DNA of 64,000 nt from contig NZ_JAKZFC010000001.1 in the NCBI RefSeq assembly GCF_022549215.1, positions 186,001-250,000 of the forward strand. The letters are read 5' to 3'. Shown in pieces: positions 7,757-16,345 of the stretch. The position numbers and the translations under genes are program-made. Numbering within the stretch: the first letter of the stretch is position 1; the number at the start of each line of letters is the position of its first letter. The DNA is from Solibacillus palustris (GTDB lineage: Bacteria; Bacillota; Bacilli; Bacillales_A; Planococcaceae). Below the pieces are notes generated by a model. It was not told the origin of the DNA and ran no database searches. It was given only the letters and a program-made list of their open reading frames with translations.

Positions 7757-9337
7757 TTATTTAAATTCGTTTAATTCTTTCGTTTCGCGTGAAGTGAACC
7801 AATCTTGTACGTTCCAGATTTTTGTTGCTAGACCTTCGTAGAATTCAGGCTCGTGTGATACGAGAACGATTGTGCCTTTGAATTCCTTCATAGCGCGTTT
7901 TAATTCTTCTTTAGCGTCCACGTCTAAGTGGTTTGTTGGTTCGTCAAAAATTAACCAGTTTGTTTGATCCATCATTAATTTACATAGACGAACTTTCGCT
8001 TGCTCACCACCAGACAGTGAGTTTAGTGGACGTGTAATATGGTCTGTTTTAAGACCAGCACGTGCTAATGCGGCACGAACTTGGGCTTGCTCCATAGAAG
8101 GGAACGCATTCCACACATCATCGATTGGTGTAATTTTGTCCGCTTTTACTTCTTGTTCGAAGTACGATGGCTCTAAGTAATCACCTAAAATAACTTTCCC
8201 GTCTAACGGCTGCACTTTGCCAAGCATCGTTTTTAGTAAGGTTGATTTACCAACACCGTTCATCCCAACAAGGGCAATTTTTTCACCGCGCTCGATTTGG
8301 AAAGTAAGTGGCGGCAATAATGGTTTTTCTTTGTCATATCCGATGACTAAGTTTTCTGCTTCTACAACATAGCGACCAGGTGTACGTGCTTCTTTAAAAC
8401 TGAATTCCGGTTTTACAGCTGTTTCAGGGCGGTCAATACGCTCCATACGGTCTAATTGCTTCGCACGTGATTTTGCACGGCCGCTTGTCGAATAACGAGC
8501 CTTGTTACGAGCAATGAAATCCTCTTGCTGTTTAATAAATTCCTGTTGTTTTTCATAAGCATCGATATGTTGACGCTTGTTAATTTCCGCAAGCTCGGTG
8601 AATTTTTCATAAGTTGCCGTGTAACGCGTCATTTTTGTGAATTCTAAATGTAAGATGACATCAACAACATCATTCATGAATTCCGTGTCATGTGAAATTA
8701 ATAGGAATGCATATGGATAGTTCTTTAAATAGTTTTTTAACCAAGTTACGTGCTCTTCGTCCAGATAGTTCGTAGGCTCGTCTAGTAATAAAACTTTTGG
8801 TTTTTCTAATAAAAGCTTGGCAAGTAAAACTTTTGTACGTTGCCCACCTGAAAGAGCCGCTACGTCACGTTCTAAACCAATTGCATCTAAGCCTAAACCG
8901 CGTGCAACCTCATCAATTTTCATATCTAAGTTATAGAAATCGCCAGCGTCTAGTGCATCTTGAATTTCGGCCATTTCTTCTAATAGCTTGTCGTAATCTG
9001 CATCGGGCTCAGCAAGTTCTGTAGAGATTTCATTTAAACGCTCTTCTTTTTTATAAAGAGGTAAAAACGCGTCACGTAATGCATCACGCATTGAACGGCC
9101 TGCTGTTAATACAGTGTGCTGGTCTAAGTAACCATAGTGCGTACCCGGTAGCCATTCCACTTTACCTTCGTCATGAATTGCTTGTCCTGTGATGATGCTC
9201 ATTAATGTTGATTTTCCAACTCCGTTAGCACCAACTAAACCGATGTGATCGCCTTCAACTAAACGGAATGAAACATCTTTAAATAATGTACGGTCACCGA
9301 ATGAATGACCTAAGTTTTCAACTGTTAATATTGCCAT
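7757..9337 (-). CDS. ABC-F family ATPase
   Basis: A soluble protein of 526 residues with two ABC domains and no membrane segment, as in ABC-F translation factors. The first domain has Walker A GANGVGKST (near residue 35), signature LSGGQRTKVLLAK and Walker B KVLLLDEPTNYLD. A charged linker (about 240-320) carries QQEDFIARNKARYSTSGRAKS, the region that reaches the ribosomal P site in this family. The second domain has GMNGVGKST, LSGGEQAKVRLCK and WLIFDEPTNHLD. ABC-F proteins bind the E site and relieve stalled or antibiotic-bound ribosomes. Length and order resemble the YfmM group of B. subtilis, but I cannot separate it from YkpA-type paralogues. GGAGG lies seven bases before the ATG. Single-gene unit. 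Confidence 0.92.
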   Translation of the reverse strand: MAILTVENLGHSFGDRTLFKDVSFRLVEGDHIGLVGANGVGKSTLMSIITGQAIHDEGKVEWLPGTHYGYLDQHTVLTAGRSMRDALRDAFLPLYKKEERLNEISTELAEPDADYDKLLEEMAEIQDALDAGDFYNLDMKIDEVARGLGLDAIGLERDVAALSGGQRTKVLLAKLLLEKPKVLLLDEPTNYLDEEHVTWLKNYLKNYPYAFLLISHDTEFMNDVVDVILHLEFTKMTRYTATYEKFTELAEINKRQHIDAYEKQQEFIKQQEDFIARNKARYSTSGRAKSRAKQLDRMERIDRPETAVKPEFSFKEARTPGRYVVEAENLVIGYDKEKPLLPPLTFQIERGEKIALVGMNGVGKSTLLKTMLGKVQPLDGKVILGDYLEPSYFEQEVKADKITPIDDVWNAFPSMEQAQVRAALARAGLKTDHITRPLNSLSGGEQAKVRLCKLMMDQTNWLIFDEPTNHLDVDAKEELKRAMKEFKGTIVLVSHEPEFYEGLATKIWNVQDWFTSRETKELNEFK

Positions 9338-9393
9338 ATACTAATCCTCCGAATGTTTTTTTATAATTTAACTCTGAAATTACTTTGATTTGA

Positions 9394-9463
9394 GTTTCGT
9401 GGACGCTTTCCGCAGGCGTGGCCTGAACCTGTAGTCTCAGGCGTCACGCAGGAGTCGCCCCTA
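9394..9463 (-). repeat. Dispersed repeat family D, reversed short copy
   Basis: Read on the minus strand it runs GGGGCGACTCCTGCGTGAC..., GCCTGA/TCAGGC hairpin, CCACGCCTGCGG-AAAGCGTCC. This is the same frame as the copies at 6241 and 46452, with a shorter interior. Confidence 0.65.
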
Positions 9464-9495
9464 CACTATCAATCAACTGTTTAATTTTATCCATC

Positions 9496-9526
9496 AAAAA
9501 ACTCGCAGGCATTAAAGTGCTGCGAG
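9496..9526 (-). terminator. Intrinsic terminator overlapping the SE1832-type gene
   Basis: CTCGCAG pairs with CTGCGAG; on the minus strand a T run follows. The stop codon of the gene lies in the loop. Confidence 0.8.
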
Positions 9527-9697
9527 CTGTTTATTTAGTTCTGCGAGCCTTGCTTCCATATTCTCTAGACGTGTTAATGCCTGTTTCACTGAATCTGCAT
9601 GGCCAAGTGATTCTAATTTTTCCATATCGCCTTGAAGATTGATGTAATCCATTTTCAATTCGGCAATTTGCTGCTGTAATTGGTCCTTTGTTAGCAT
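9512..9697 (-). CDS. Small coiled-coil protein of the SE1832 type
   Basis: A 61-residue charged protein, predicted almost entirely helical: KDQLQQQIAELKMDYINLQ, then GDMEKLESLGHADSVKQAL and ENMEARLAELNKQLAAL. The heptad-like spacing of leucines suggests a coiled coil. The DYINLQGDMEKLES core matches what I recall of the SE1832 family of small staphylococcal and bacillary proteins, whose function is unknown. AAAGGAG lies ahead of the ATG, and the terminator hairpin overlapping its stop shows it is a compact single-gene unit. Confidence 0.72.
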   Translation of the reverse strand: MLTKDQLQQQIAELKMDYINLQGDMEKLESLGHADSVKQALTRLENMEARLAELNKQLAAL

Positions 9698-9767
9698 TGA
9701 TATTTGCTCCTTTAACTAACGAAAATTCATCTTTTTTTATTGTAACATAATGCGTCTAAATTTTTCA

Positions 9768-10808
9768 CTACATGTGCGCAAGATTATGACGAGAATATGC
9801 TAAATCGAGTAGTAAATTTTTTAAAATATCATTGTTCGTTAAAATTTCCAAAGCCCGCTGTTTGCGTACAGCACGTTCACGACGGGATTCGTGAAGTAAT
9901 AGCTCCATGACTGCGTTTTGTAAAATGGACTGCTTCATTTTCCGACCTAAGCCAATGTGAATGAATCCGTTCATTTCGCGGGCAAATGTATAGTTTAATT
10001 CCTGCTCGTGCTGGGCAGTTGTAATGCAAGGAATTCCGGCAGCAGCCACTTTGTAAGGTGTATAATTGGCATTACAAATAATTAAATCGGCTTTCGGCAT
10101 TAAGTGGAGTAGGGCATCTGGACGTTGCACGAGTTCTATATTGCGACGGCTTAATGCCATCATTTTAAGGCTATCAATATCGTGCTTGTAATCATCATCA
10201 ATGGCGATTGAAATTTTGAGTGGGATATGTAGCTGCGTTAAGTGGCGTAATGTGCGGTACGTTAAATTATTGGCATCACCGTCTTCATAAGCAATAACGA
10301 TGTGAGGAAGTTCACCTTTAATGTTGCAATCTGCTGCATCATAAATTTCCTGGGCTGTTTGTTGTAAATTTGGTGGCACAGCAAATGCATAGCTACCAGC
10401 AAGCTCTTGGGGAATCGAATCCTCGTGCGGCTCACCAAATAGTGCAATAATATGGCAGTCGACAAGCTGTGCACCCACTCCAAAATCATCGAAATGGACA
10501 ATTGTCGAGCAATATGGTCGAATCATTTCAACTTGTTCAAGCTGTGTATCCTTGCCGTCATGGACGATTAAATCTGGCTCAAGCTCACGAATTTTCTTTT
10601 TCAATTCTATGAAACGATCGAATAATACAATCGTTAAACCCGTCTTAGCTAGCTTATCAATGAGCGCTTGGTTTTCCGTTTTTACAAATAAAAAAACACT
10701 TTCATCGCGTAGGAAATTTGCGAGGGTAACGGCGCGCTCAAATGGATACATGCCTTTCGTATCACAATGCTCGATAATCCAAATAATTTTTTTCTTAGGC
10801 AATTTCAT
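9768..10808 (-). CDS. PseG/SpsG-like GT-B fold protein
   Basis: A protein of 346 residues with two Rossmann-like halves. The first has KIIWIIEHCDTKGMYPFERA, LEPDLIVHDGKDTQ and STIVHFDDFGVGA. The second has IVIAYEDGDANN, a LTQLHIPLKISIAIDDDY strand, LIICNANYTPYKVAAAGIPCIT and a helical tail. The FDDxG turn and the late AAAGIPCI stretch resemble PseG UDP-sugar hydrolases and the SpsG spore-coat polysaccharide protein. The likely role is handling of a nucleotide sugar for a surface or coat glycan. The N-terminal catalytic histidine typical of PseG (GHxxR) is not clear: here it reads TKGMYPFER. It stands alone, divergent from the next gene. Confidence 0.6.
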   Translation of the reverse strand: MKLPKKKIIWIIEHCDTKGMYPFERAVTLANFLRDESVFLFVKTENQALIDKLAKTGLTIVLFDRFIELKKKIRELEPDLIVHDGKDTQLEQVEMIRPYCSTIVHFDDFGVGAQLVDCHIIALFGEPHEDSIPQELAGSYAFAVPPNLQQTAQEIYDAADCNIKGELPHIVIAYEDGDANNLTYRTLRHLTQLHIPLKISIAIDDDYKHDIDSLKMMALSRRNIELVQRPDALLHLMPKADLIICNANYTPYKVAAAGIPCITTAQHEQELNYTFAREMNGFIHIGLGRKMKQSILQNAVMELLLHESRRERAVRKQRALEILTNNDILKNLLLDLAYSRHNLAHM

Positions 10809-10900
10809 CCCATCCTTTCCACTATCTCTATAAAATATGGCGGAATATCCGAAATTATGAATATATACATTTTATACACTACGAAAAATGAGGGATAGAA

Positions 10901-11710
10901 ATGAAGGAGATGCGTTCAGCTTTAGTAGTTGGTGCGACAGGTTTAGTCGGCTCAGCTTTAGTTAAATTATTGTGCAATAGTGACGAGTACGTTTCTGTCA
11001 ATGTTATTTCGAGAAGACCACTTGATTATTTTCATCCGAAATTAGTCGTAACATTGCGTGAATTTGATCAAATTGCAGAGAGTGATATTGAGTTTGCTCA
11101 CGAAGTATATTGCTGCTTAGGAACAACGATGAAAAAAGCGGGTTCAAAGGAACAGTTTGAAAAGGTGGATTTCGAATACCCACTGACAATTGCGGCGTTG
11201 GCAAAAAATCGAGGGATCGGGCATTTTATCGTCATTTCGGCAATGGGTGCAAATGAAAAGGCATTTGCGTATTATAGTCGTGTAAAGGGTAAGTTAGAAA
11301 ATGCGCTCATTACGATGGACTTCCCGCAATTATCCATTGTGCGGCCATCACTCATAATAGGCGAGCGTGGGGAATTTCGTTTTGGAGAATCTATCGGTGC
11401 AATTGCTTTAAAAATGGTGAATCCGCTGTTAGTTGGACCGTTGAAACAGGTGCGCTCAATTCCAGCCGAGCAAATTGCACGTGCGATGAAAATGATTGCA
11501 CTACAAGGAGAAAAGCAAAAGGTAACGATTTATAAATCTGATGAACTATTATCGATGGAGATGCCGCCTGTAGAGAAAGTAGGGACGGAACTAGCAGAAA
11601 AAGAGATTACATTCAATTGGGGTAAGCTAAAGGATGAGGAGTTGCCACCGATTGACAAAGAGGTTGTGTTTGATCGAAGCAAAATAAAAGAAGCGGATAA
11701 ACGTGACTAA
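10901..11710 (+). CDS. Atypical SDR, NAD(P)-binding (TIP30/HTATIP2-like)
   Basis: A protein of 269 residues. The N-terminal VVGATGLVGSALVKLL (residues 9-24) is the dinucleotide-binding loop of atypical SDRs. It continues with VYCCLGTTMKKAGSKEQF and DFEYPLTIAALAKNRGI, ISAMGAN, a YYSRVKGKLE active-site-like Y-x3-K, and SIVRPSLIIGERGEFR. This pattern is that of the TIP30-like oxidoreductases. The last 50 residues are acidic and lysine-rich without recognisable domain. The first ATG is chosen because GAGGG lies six bases ahead; the ATG nine bases later has its purine run too close. Substrate unknown. A weak hairpin (11753-11780) may end the transcript. Confidence 0.82.
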   Translation: MKEMRSALVVGATGLVGSALVKLLCNSDEYVSVNVISRRPLDYFHPKLVVTLREFDQIAESDIEFAHEVYCCLGTTMKKAGSKEQFEKVDFEYPLTIAALAKNRGIGHFIVISAMGANEKAFAYYSRVKGKLENALITMDFPQLSIVRPSLIIGERGEFRFGESIGAIALKMVNPLLVGPLKQVRSIPAEQIARAMKMIALQGEKQKVTIYKSDELLSMEMPPVEKVGTELAEKEITFNWGKLKDEELPPIDKEVVFDRSKIKEADKRD

Positions 11711-11942
11711 TTTTAACTTGCTTCAGCAAATTCTTTTTGTACTATAAGCAAAGAAACAGGTACAGAAGTCACTGTTTTTTAGAGATGTTTTAAAAGCAAA
11801 TTTTTAAAAAAGTCTGCATGGAATTGCGCAAAAATGAGTTACGACAAAAGACTGAAATTGAACATTCATAAGCAACTCCCTATTATATTAAATCATTATT
11901 CTGATACAATAAGGATACAATGAGTTACATGGAGGAACAAAA

Positions 11943-12497
11943 ATGAAGATTTTACTTGTCGATGGGACGATTTTTGGTCGCAAAACCGGTGTTCTTTTAG
12001 AACAGGTTCAACAATATATCACAGCTTTAAACCCTGAGTTAGAGCTTGAAATTTTATATTTCTCAAAGCTTCAGCATCAAATTTTAGACGGCAGCCCGCT
12101 AAATGATGATATGAAAAAGATGATTCAAAAATTTGAAGAGGCAGACGCTTACATTTTTGCGTCACCCATTTTCCAAGCATCGATTCCTGGTGTACTAAAA
12201 AATGCCTTTGACATGATTCCACCAAAAGCAATGCGTTACAAGCCAGCTGCAATCGTTGGTAATGGTGGGACGTACCAGCATCATTTAGTATTAGAAAATC
12301 AATTACGCCCAATTTTAGATTACTTCCGCTGCCTAGTCACACCAAACTACGTGTACACGCACGCGGATCATTTCGATAAAGACAATAATATTACTAGTGA
12401 AGATGTACACAACCGTCTACGCGAACTAGCGCGCGTGTTCGTGCAATACTGTGAAATGACAAAAACATTATCAAAACAAGCTGTGGACATTCAATAA
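11943..12497 (+). CDS. NAD(P)H-dependent FMN reductase family protein
   Basis: A flavodoxin-fold protein of 184 residues. MKILLVDGTIFGRKTGVLLEQ gives the first strand and phosphate loop; ADAYIFASPIFQASIPGVLKN (about residues 69-89) is the diagnostic P-x-Y/F...S-x-P-x-x-L-K-N stretch of the NADPH-dependent FMN reductase (SsuE/azoreductase-like) family, and AAIVGNGGTYQH follows. It reduces flavin or quinone-like acceptors in the cytoplasm. Usual family length. A GGAGG site precedes the ATG, and a strong terminator follows at once, so it is a single-gene unit. Confidence 0.88.
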   Translation: MKILLVDGTIFGRKTGVLLEQVQQYITALNPELELEILYFSKLQHQILDGSPLNDDMKKMIQKFEEADAYIFASPIFQASIPGVLKNAFDMIPPKAMRYKPAAIVGNGGTYQHHLVLENQLRPILDYFRCLVTPNYVYTHADHFDKDNNITSEDVHNRLRELARVFVQYCEMTKTLSKQAVDIQ

Positions 12498-12508
12498 TCA
12501 CCAAAATT

Positions 12509-12555
12509 AAACCAGCCCCGAAACTACGATTGCGTAAATTTCGGGACTGGTTTTG
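12509..12555 (+). terminator. Intrinsic terminator after the FMN reductase gene
   Basis: AACCAGCCCCGAAA pairs with TTTCGGGACTGGTT and is followed by a T run. Confidence 0.88.
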
Positions 12556-12646
12556 TTATGTGAATAAATGATACTTACTTATTAAATGGTTCCGCGTAAC
12601 AAACCTCTCACCATTCGAATCAATATAAAGTTTCTCAAACATAAGA

Positions 12647-13018
12647 TTACTTCAAATGTTCATTTAAAACATTCTCTTCTAAAACCGTAAATTTATCACC
12701 ATATACTTTCGTAATGTGTTTTTCTCCCCAATCGCATAATAAATTTAAAATACCACTTAGGCTCGATCCATATTCACTAAGCTCATACTCCACTTTCGGA
12801 GGAACTTGATTATATACGATTCTATTAATGATTCCATCTTCCTCTAATTCACGTAATTGTTGAGTGAGCATCTTTTGCGTGATATTCGGCATCAAACGCT
12901 TCAATTCACTTGTTCGTTTTTTGCCGTGTGTCAGGTGGCATAAAATCACGCATTTCCACTTCCCTCCAATCACTTCCAAGGTAGCTTCAACTGTTATATT
13001 GTATTTCTTTTTCTTCAT
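12647..13018 (-). CDS. HxlR family transcriptional regulator
   Basis: A winged-helix protein of 123 residues with the HxlR signature: VIGGKWKCVILCHLTHGKKRTSELKR in two segments, then PNITQKMLTQQLRELEEDG and VPPKVEYELSEYG. The recognition helix is around NITQKMLTQQL. HxlR proteins such as YodB and HypR sense electrophiles or disulfide stress, often through a cysteine near the start of the domain; two cysteines sit in KWKCVILCHL. It is divergent from the MFS gene at 13219 across a 200-base gap with a perfect palindrome, so it most likely controls that gene and itself. AGGAGG precedes the ATG. Confidence 0.92.
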   Translation of the reverse strand: MKKKKYNITVEATLEVIGGKWKCVILCHLTHGKKRTSELKRLMPNITQKMLTQQLRELEEDGIINRIVYNQVPPKVEYELSEYGSSLSGILNLLCDWGEKHITKVYGDKFTVLEENVLNEHLK

Positions 13019-13029
13019 AACTAAGTCCT

Positions 13030-13093
13030 CCTAAATATATAGGCACTAAAAAGTATCTATGTTACTTTAAGGTTCCTATATCACTTTAAAGTG
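13030..13093. promoter_or_regulatory. Candidate HxlR operator region
   Basis: CACTTTAAAGTG at 13082-13093 is a perfect 12-base palindrome. Related half-sites (TTACTTTAAGG, GGCACTAAAAAGT) sit within 50 bases of it, between the divergent HxlR and MFS genes. HxlR dimers bind such short dyads. The assignment is inferred from position. Confidence 0.5.
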
Positions 13094-13218
13094 CGTACTT
13101 CCCATTCATTACAATATATTCGATAATAACATTTGCCCGCTGAAATGGGTAGTTCACTTATATCATGACCTTTAAGAAGGTTCATTCATACAATTTTACA
13201 ATATTCGGGAGGGAACAT

Positions 13219-14439
13219 ATGTCTATCGAAAAAAAAAGAAGCACATTTGCGCTTCTTGCCTTGGCCATAAGTGCATTCGCCATAGGAACTACAGAATTTA
13301 TTAGCGTAGGGTTATTACCGTTAATAGCCGAAGATTTAAAAGTACCTATTACAACAGCTGGACTCACTGTTTCACTATATGCTTTAGGAGTAACCTTCGG
13401 GGCACCTATCTTAACATCACTCACTGCCAGGATGTCACGCAAAACCTTATTACTTTCTATAATGATCATTTTTATTGTTGGTAATAGTATAGCGGCAAGT
13501 GCTACAAGTATTGGTGTATTACTAATTGCTCGCGTAATTTCTGCCTTTTCACATGGGGTTTTTATGTCGATTGGTTCAACAATTGCGGCAGATTTAGTAC
13601 CTGAAAATCGACGAGCAAGTGCCATATCCATCATGTTCTCAGGGCTTACGGTAGCGACTGTTACAGGTGTTCCATTAGGGACATTCATTGGACAAAATTT
13701 CGGCTGGAGATCGGCGTTTATTCTTATTGTTGTAGTTGGGATTATTGCTCTAATTGCAAACAGTCTTCTCGTTCCATCTAACTTAAAACGAGGGACACGC
13801 ACTGCACTACGCGATCAATTGAAATTAGTAACAAATGGTCGTTTATTACTTTTATTTATCATTACTGCCTTAGGATATGGAGGAACATTTATAGTCTTTA
13901 CTTATTTATCCCCAATACTACAGGATATAACCGGATTTAAGGAAGGAACAGTAGCTATCATTCTTCTGCTATATGGGCTAGCTATTGCTATCGGAAATAT
14001 GATAGGAGGAAAGTTATCCAATCAAAATCCGCTTAAAGCATTATTTTATATGTTTATCTTTCAAGCAGTAGTTCTTTTAATCTTCATGTTTACAGCACCA
14101 TTTAAACTTGTTGGCTTGATTACCGTTTTCTTTATGGGCCTACTTGCTTTTATGAATGTTCCGGGATTACAAGTATATGTAGTCATGTTAGCAGAACGGT
14201 TTGTTCCGACTGCAGTTGATGTAGCTTCTGCGATCAATATAGCTGCTTTTAACATAGGCATTGCTTTTGGATCCTATATGGGAGGTGTTATTACAGATTC
14301 AATCGGATTGATTCATACCACTTGGATCGGTTCATTAATGGTTTTAGCAGCCGTTTTCTTGACTGGCTGGAGCCGGAATCTTGAAAAAAAAGATCAAAAA
14401 GTGGCTAAATTGAATAGTGAAGAGCATGAGCACTCTTAA
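13219..14439 (+). CDS. MFS drug:proton antiporter (DHA1 type)
   Basis: A membrane protein of 406 residues with about twelve hydrophobic segments. Segment 1 has FAIGTTEFISVGLLPLIAEDL, the acidic-residue motif of the AraJ/YdhP/sugar-efflux branch. The A-loop GAPILTSLTARMSRKTLL, then ISAFSHGVFMSIG and GVPLGTFIGQNFGWRSAF (antiporter motif C) follow. It probably exports a toxic compound. The ATG at 13219 is chosen because GGGAGGG lies just before it; 18 upstream codons in frame have no such site. The aldo-keto reductase 40 bases downstream is likely co-transcribed, and HxlR is divergent, giving an inducible stress module. Confidence 0.92.
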   Translation: MSIEKKRSTFALLALAISAFAIGTTEFISVGLLPLIAEDLKVPITTAGLTVSLYALGVTFGAPILTSLTARMSRKTLLLSIMIIFIVGNSIAASATSIGVLLIARVISAFSHGVFMSIGSTIAADLVPENRRASAISIMFSGLTVATVTGVPLGTFIGQNFGWRSAFILIVVVGIIALIANSLLVPSNLKRGTRTALRDQLKLVTNGRLLLLFIITALGYGGTFIVFTYLSPILQDITGFKEGTVAIILLLYGLAIAIGNMIGGKLSNQNPLKALFYMFIFQAVVLLIFMFTAPFKLVGLITVFFMGLLAFMNVPGLQVYVVMLAERFVPTAVDVASAINIAAFNIGIAFGSYMGGVITDSIGLIHTTWIGSLMVLAAVFLTGWSRNLEKKDQKVAKLNSEEHEHS

Positions 14440-14479
14440 AATACATTGTGCTCAAAAAAACATTACGGAGGAATAGATT

Positions 14480-15322
14480 ATGTTAAACAATTTACAAGCG
14501 ACAACAACATTAAATAATGGAGTCAAAATGCCTTGGTTTGGTATTGGGGTATTTAAAGTAGAGAATGGACCTGAATTAGTAAATGCCGTTAAATTTGCAA
14601 TTAAACATGGTTACCGAAGCATTGATACTGCTGCCATTTATGATAATGAAGAAAGTGTTGGACAAGCCATCCATGCGGGCTTAAAGGAAACAGGAATTTC
14701 TAGAGAAGAACTTTTTATCACTTCAAAAGTATGGAATGCTGACTTAGGTTACGAATCTACCATCGATGCTTATGAAACAAGTCTAAAAAAACTTGGATTT
14801 GATTACTTAGATTTATATTTGATTCACTGGCCAGTAGAAGGGAAATACAAAGAGGCATGGCGTGCATTAGAAACACTTTATAAACAAGGGAAAGTAAAAG
14901 CAATTGGAGTGAGCAACTTCCAAATTCATCATCTTGAAGAATTAATGAAGGATGCAGAAATTAAGCCAATGGTGAACCAAGTAGAATATCATCCACACTT
15001 AACGCAAAAAAGCTTACAGTCTTATTGTCAAAAACAAGGAATCCAGTTGGAAGCTTGGTCACCGTTAATGCAAGGTCAGCTATTGGATAACTCGGTTCTC
15101 TTGGAAATTGCGAATCAATATAATAAGTCGATTGCACAAATTATCTTAAGATGGGATTTACAAAATGGTGTGGTAACTATTCCAAAGTCCACGAAGGAAC
15201 ATCGTATCGTTGAAAACTCAGATATATTTGATTTCGAGCTTTCCAAAGAGGACATGGAAAGAATTGACCAACTAAATCAAGACCACCGAGTGGGACCTGA
15301 TCCTGATAACTTTGACTTCTAA
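14480..15322 (+). CDS. yvgN: Aldo/keto reductase, YvgN-like (glyoxal/methylglyoxal reductase)
   Basis: A TIM-barrel oxidoreductase of 280 residues matching B. subtilis YvgN nearly end to end: NNGVKMPWFGIGVFKVENG, YRSIDTAAIYDNEESVG (catalytic D and Y), FITSKVWN (catalytic K), LDLYLIHWP (catalytic H), IGVSNFQIHHLEELM, QLEAWSPLMQGQLL and TIPKSTKEHRI for NADPH. It reduces reactive aldehydes such as methylglyoxal. Being behind an HxlR-controlled efflux gene fits electrophile defence. ACGGAGG lies eight bases before the ATG. A terminator follows. Confidence 0.93.
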   Translation: MLNNLQATTTLNNGVKMPWFGIGVFKVENGPELVNAVKFAIKHGYRSIDTAAIYDNEESVGQAIHAGLKETGISREELFITSKVWNADLGYESTIDAYETSLKKLGFDYLDLYLIHWPVEGKYKEAWRALETLYKQGKVKAIGVSNFQIHHLEELMKDAEIKPMVNQVEYHPHLTQKSLQSYCQKQGIQLEAWSPLMQGQLLDNSVLLEIANQYNKSIAQIILRWDLQNGVVTIPKSTKEHRIVENSDIFDFELSKEDMERIDQLNQDHRVGPDPDNFDF

Positions 15323-15340
15323 TTAGAGTAAAATAAATGA

Positions 15341-15375
15341 CCAAAGGCGCTTCCTTAAAATAGGAAGCGCCTTTG
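15341..15375 (+). terminator. Intrinsic terminator after the aldo/keto reductase
   Basis: CCAAAGGCGCTTCC pairs with GGAAGCGCCTTTGG over a seven-base loop. Confidence 0.85.
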
Positions 15376-15496
15376 GTCCGTTAATAAATTATACGTAAAA
15401 CAACACTTTTTGTACTGGAAATTCAGACTTTTGAACGGCGGTTTTATCTTAAAAAAATGGTAATTTTAACGTATCAAAAGAGAAGAGGTAGATATT

Positions 15497-16180
15497 ATGA
15501 ATATAGACCACGTTACAATGTATGCTTCTAACTATGAAGCAACAAAACAATTTTATGTAATAACACTCAATTTCCCTTTAATTTCAGAAGAACATGACCG
15601 TTTTACAATAACGGTAGGTAAATCCACGGTTACATTTATTAAAGCCCTCTCGGAAGAAAAACCATTCTATCATTTTGCATTTGATGTTCCTTCAAATCAA
15701 TTTGAAGAAGCGAAGGCATGGACAAAGGGAAAATTAGAATTATCTCAAGAGCAAGGGGATGATGAAGTATACTTTGCTTTCATTGATGCTAAATCTATTT
15801 ATTTTGAGGATCCTGCCGGTAACATTGTTGAATTCATTTGTCGCTTTTCAGATGCAAAACAAAGTGATGAGCCGTTTACTGCTTCTTCCCTACAAAAAGT
15901 GTCTGAGATGAGTATTGTTGTAACCGATAAATTAAATGCCGTAACATCATTACATGAAGTATCCATTTTTGAACGTGATGGCGAAGAAATCTCAGCAGAC
16001 GGCTTATCTTTTATGGGAGAACGTGAAGATGCGACATATCTACTATTTGTAAATGAGGGGCGTACATGGTTTTTCTCAAATAAAAAATCAACAGCATTTC
16101 CTGTCGAGGTTACATTACAACATGGGGTTACGGTTAAAATTAATGAAGAATTGGAATTAGTTAGTTCTATAAATTATTAA
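15497..16180 (+). CDS. VOC family (glyoxalase/bleomycin-resistance fold) protein
   Basis: A protein of 227 residues. Residues 1-118 form a clear VOC unit: MNIDHVTMYASNYEATKQFY, FTITVGKSTVTF, FHFAFDVP-like YHFAFDVPSNQF and IYFEDPAGNIVEFICR, whose final E is a usual metal ligand. The second half (MSIVVTDKLNAVTSLHEV, LLFVNEGRTWFFSNKK) looks like a degenerate second VOC repeat. Members include dioxygenases, lyases and drug-binding proteins, so the activity cannot be named. GAGGT lies ahead of the ATG. No partner is obvious, though an MFS gene follows after 165 bases. Confidence 0.82.
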   Translation: MNIDHVTMYASNYEATKQFYVITLNFPLISEEHDRFTITVGKSTVTFIKALSEEKPFYHFAFDVPSNQFEEAKAWTKGKLELSQEQGDDEVYFAFIDAKSIYFEDPAGNIVEFICRFSDAKQSDEPFTASSLQKVSEMSIVVTDKLNAVTSLHEVSIFERDGEEISADGLSFMGEREDATYLLFVNEGRTWFFSNKKSTAFPVEVTLQHGVTVKINEELELVSSINY

Positions 16181-16345
16181 CAAAAGAAAGAATTTGTGAA
16201 AATTGACAAAAAGGGTGGCAATCCTCTTAACATGAGTGACTGGCGTTATAAAGGCTTTTTCTTGCAAAAATATTTTATGGTATGATATTAAGGTTGTGCA
16301 TCTACTATATGACACATTTACATTCATCTAAGAAAAGAGGTATTT

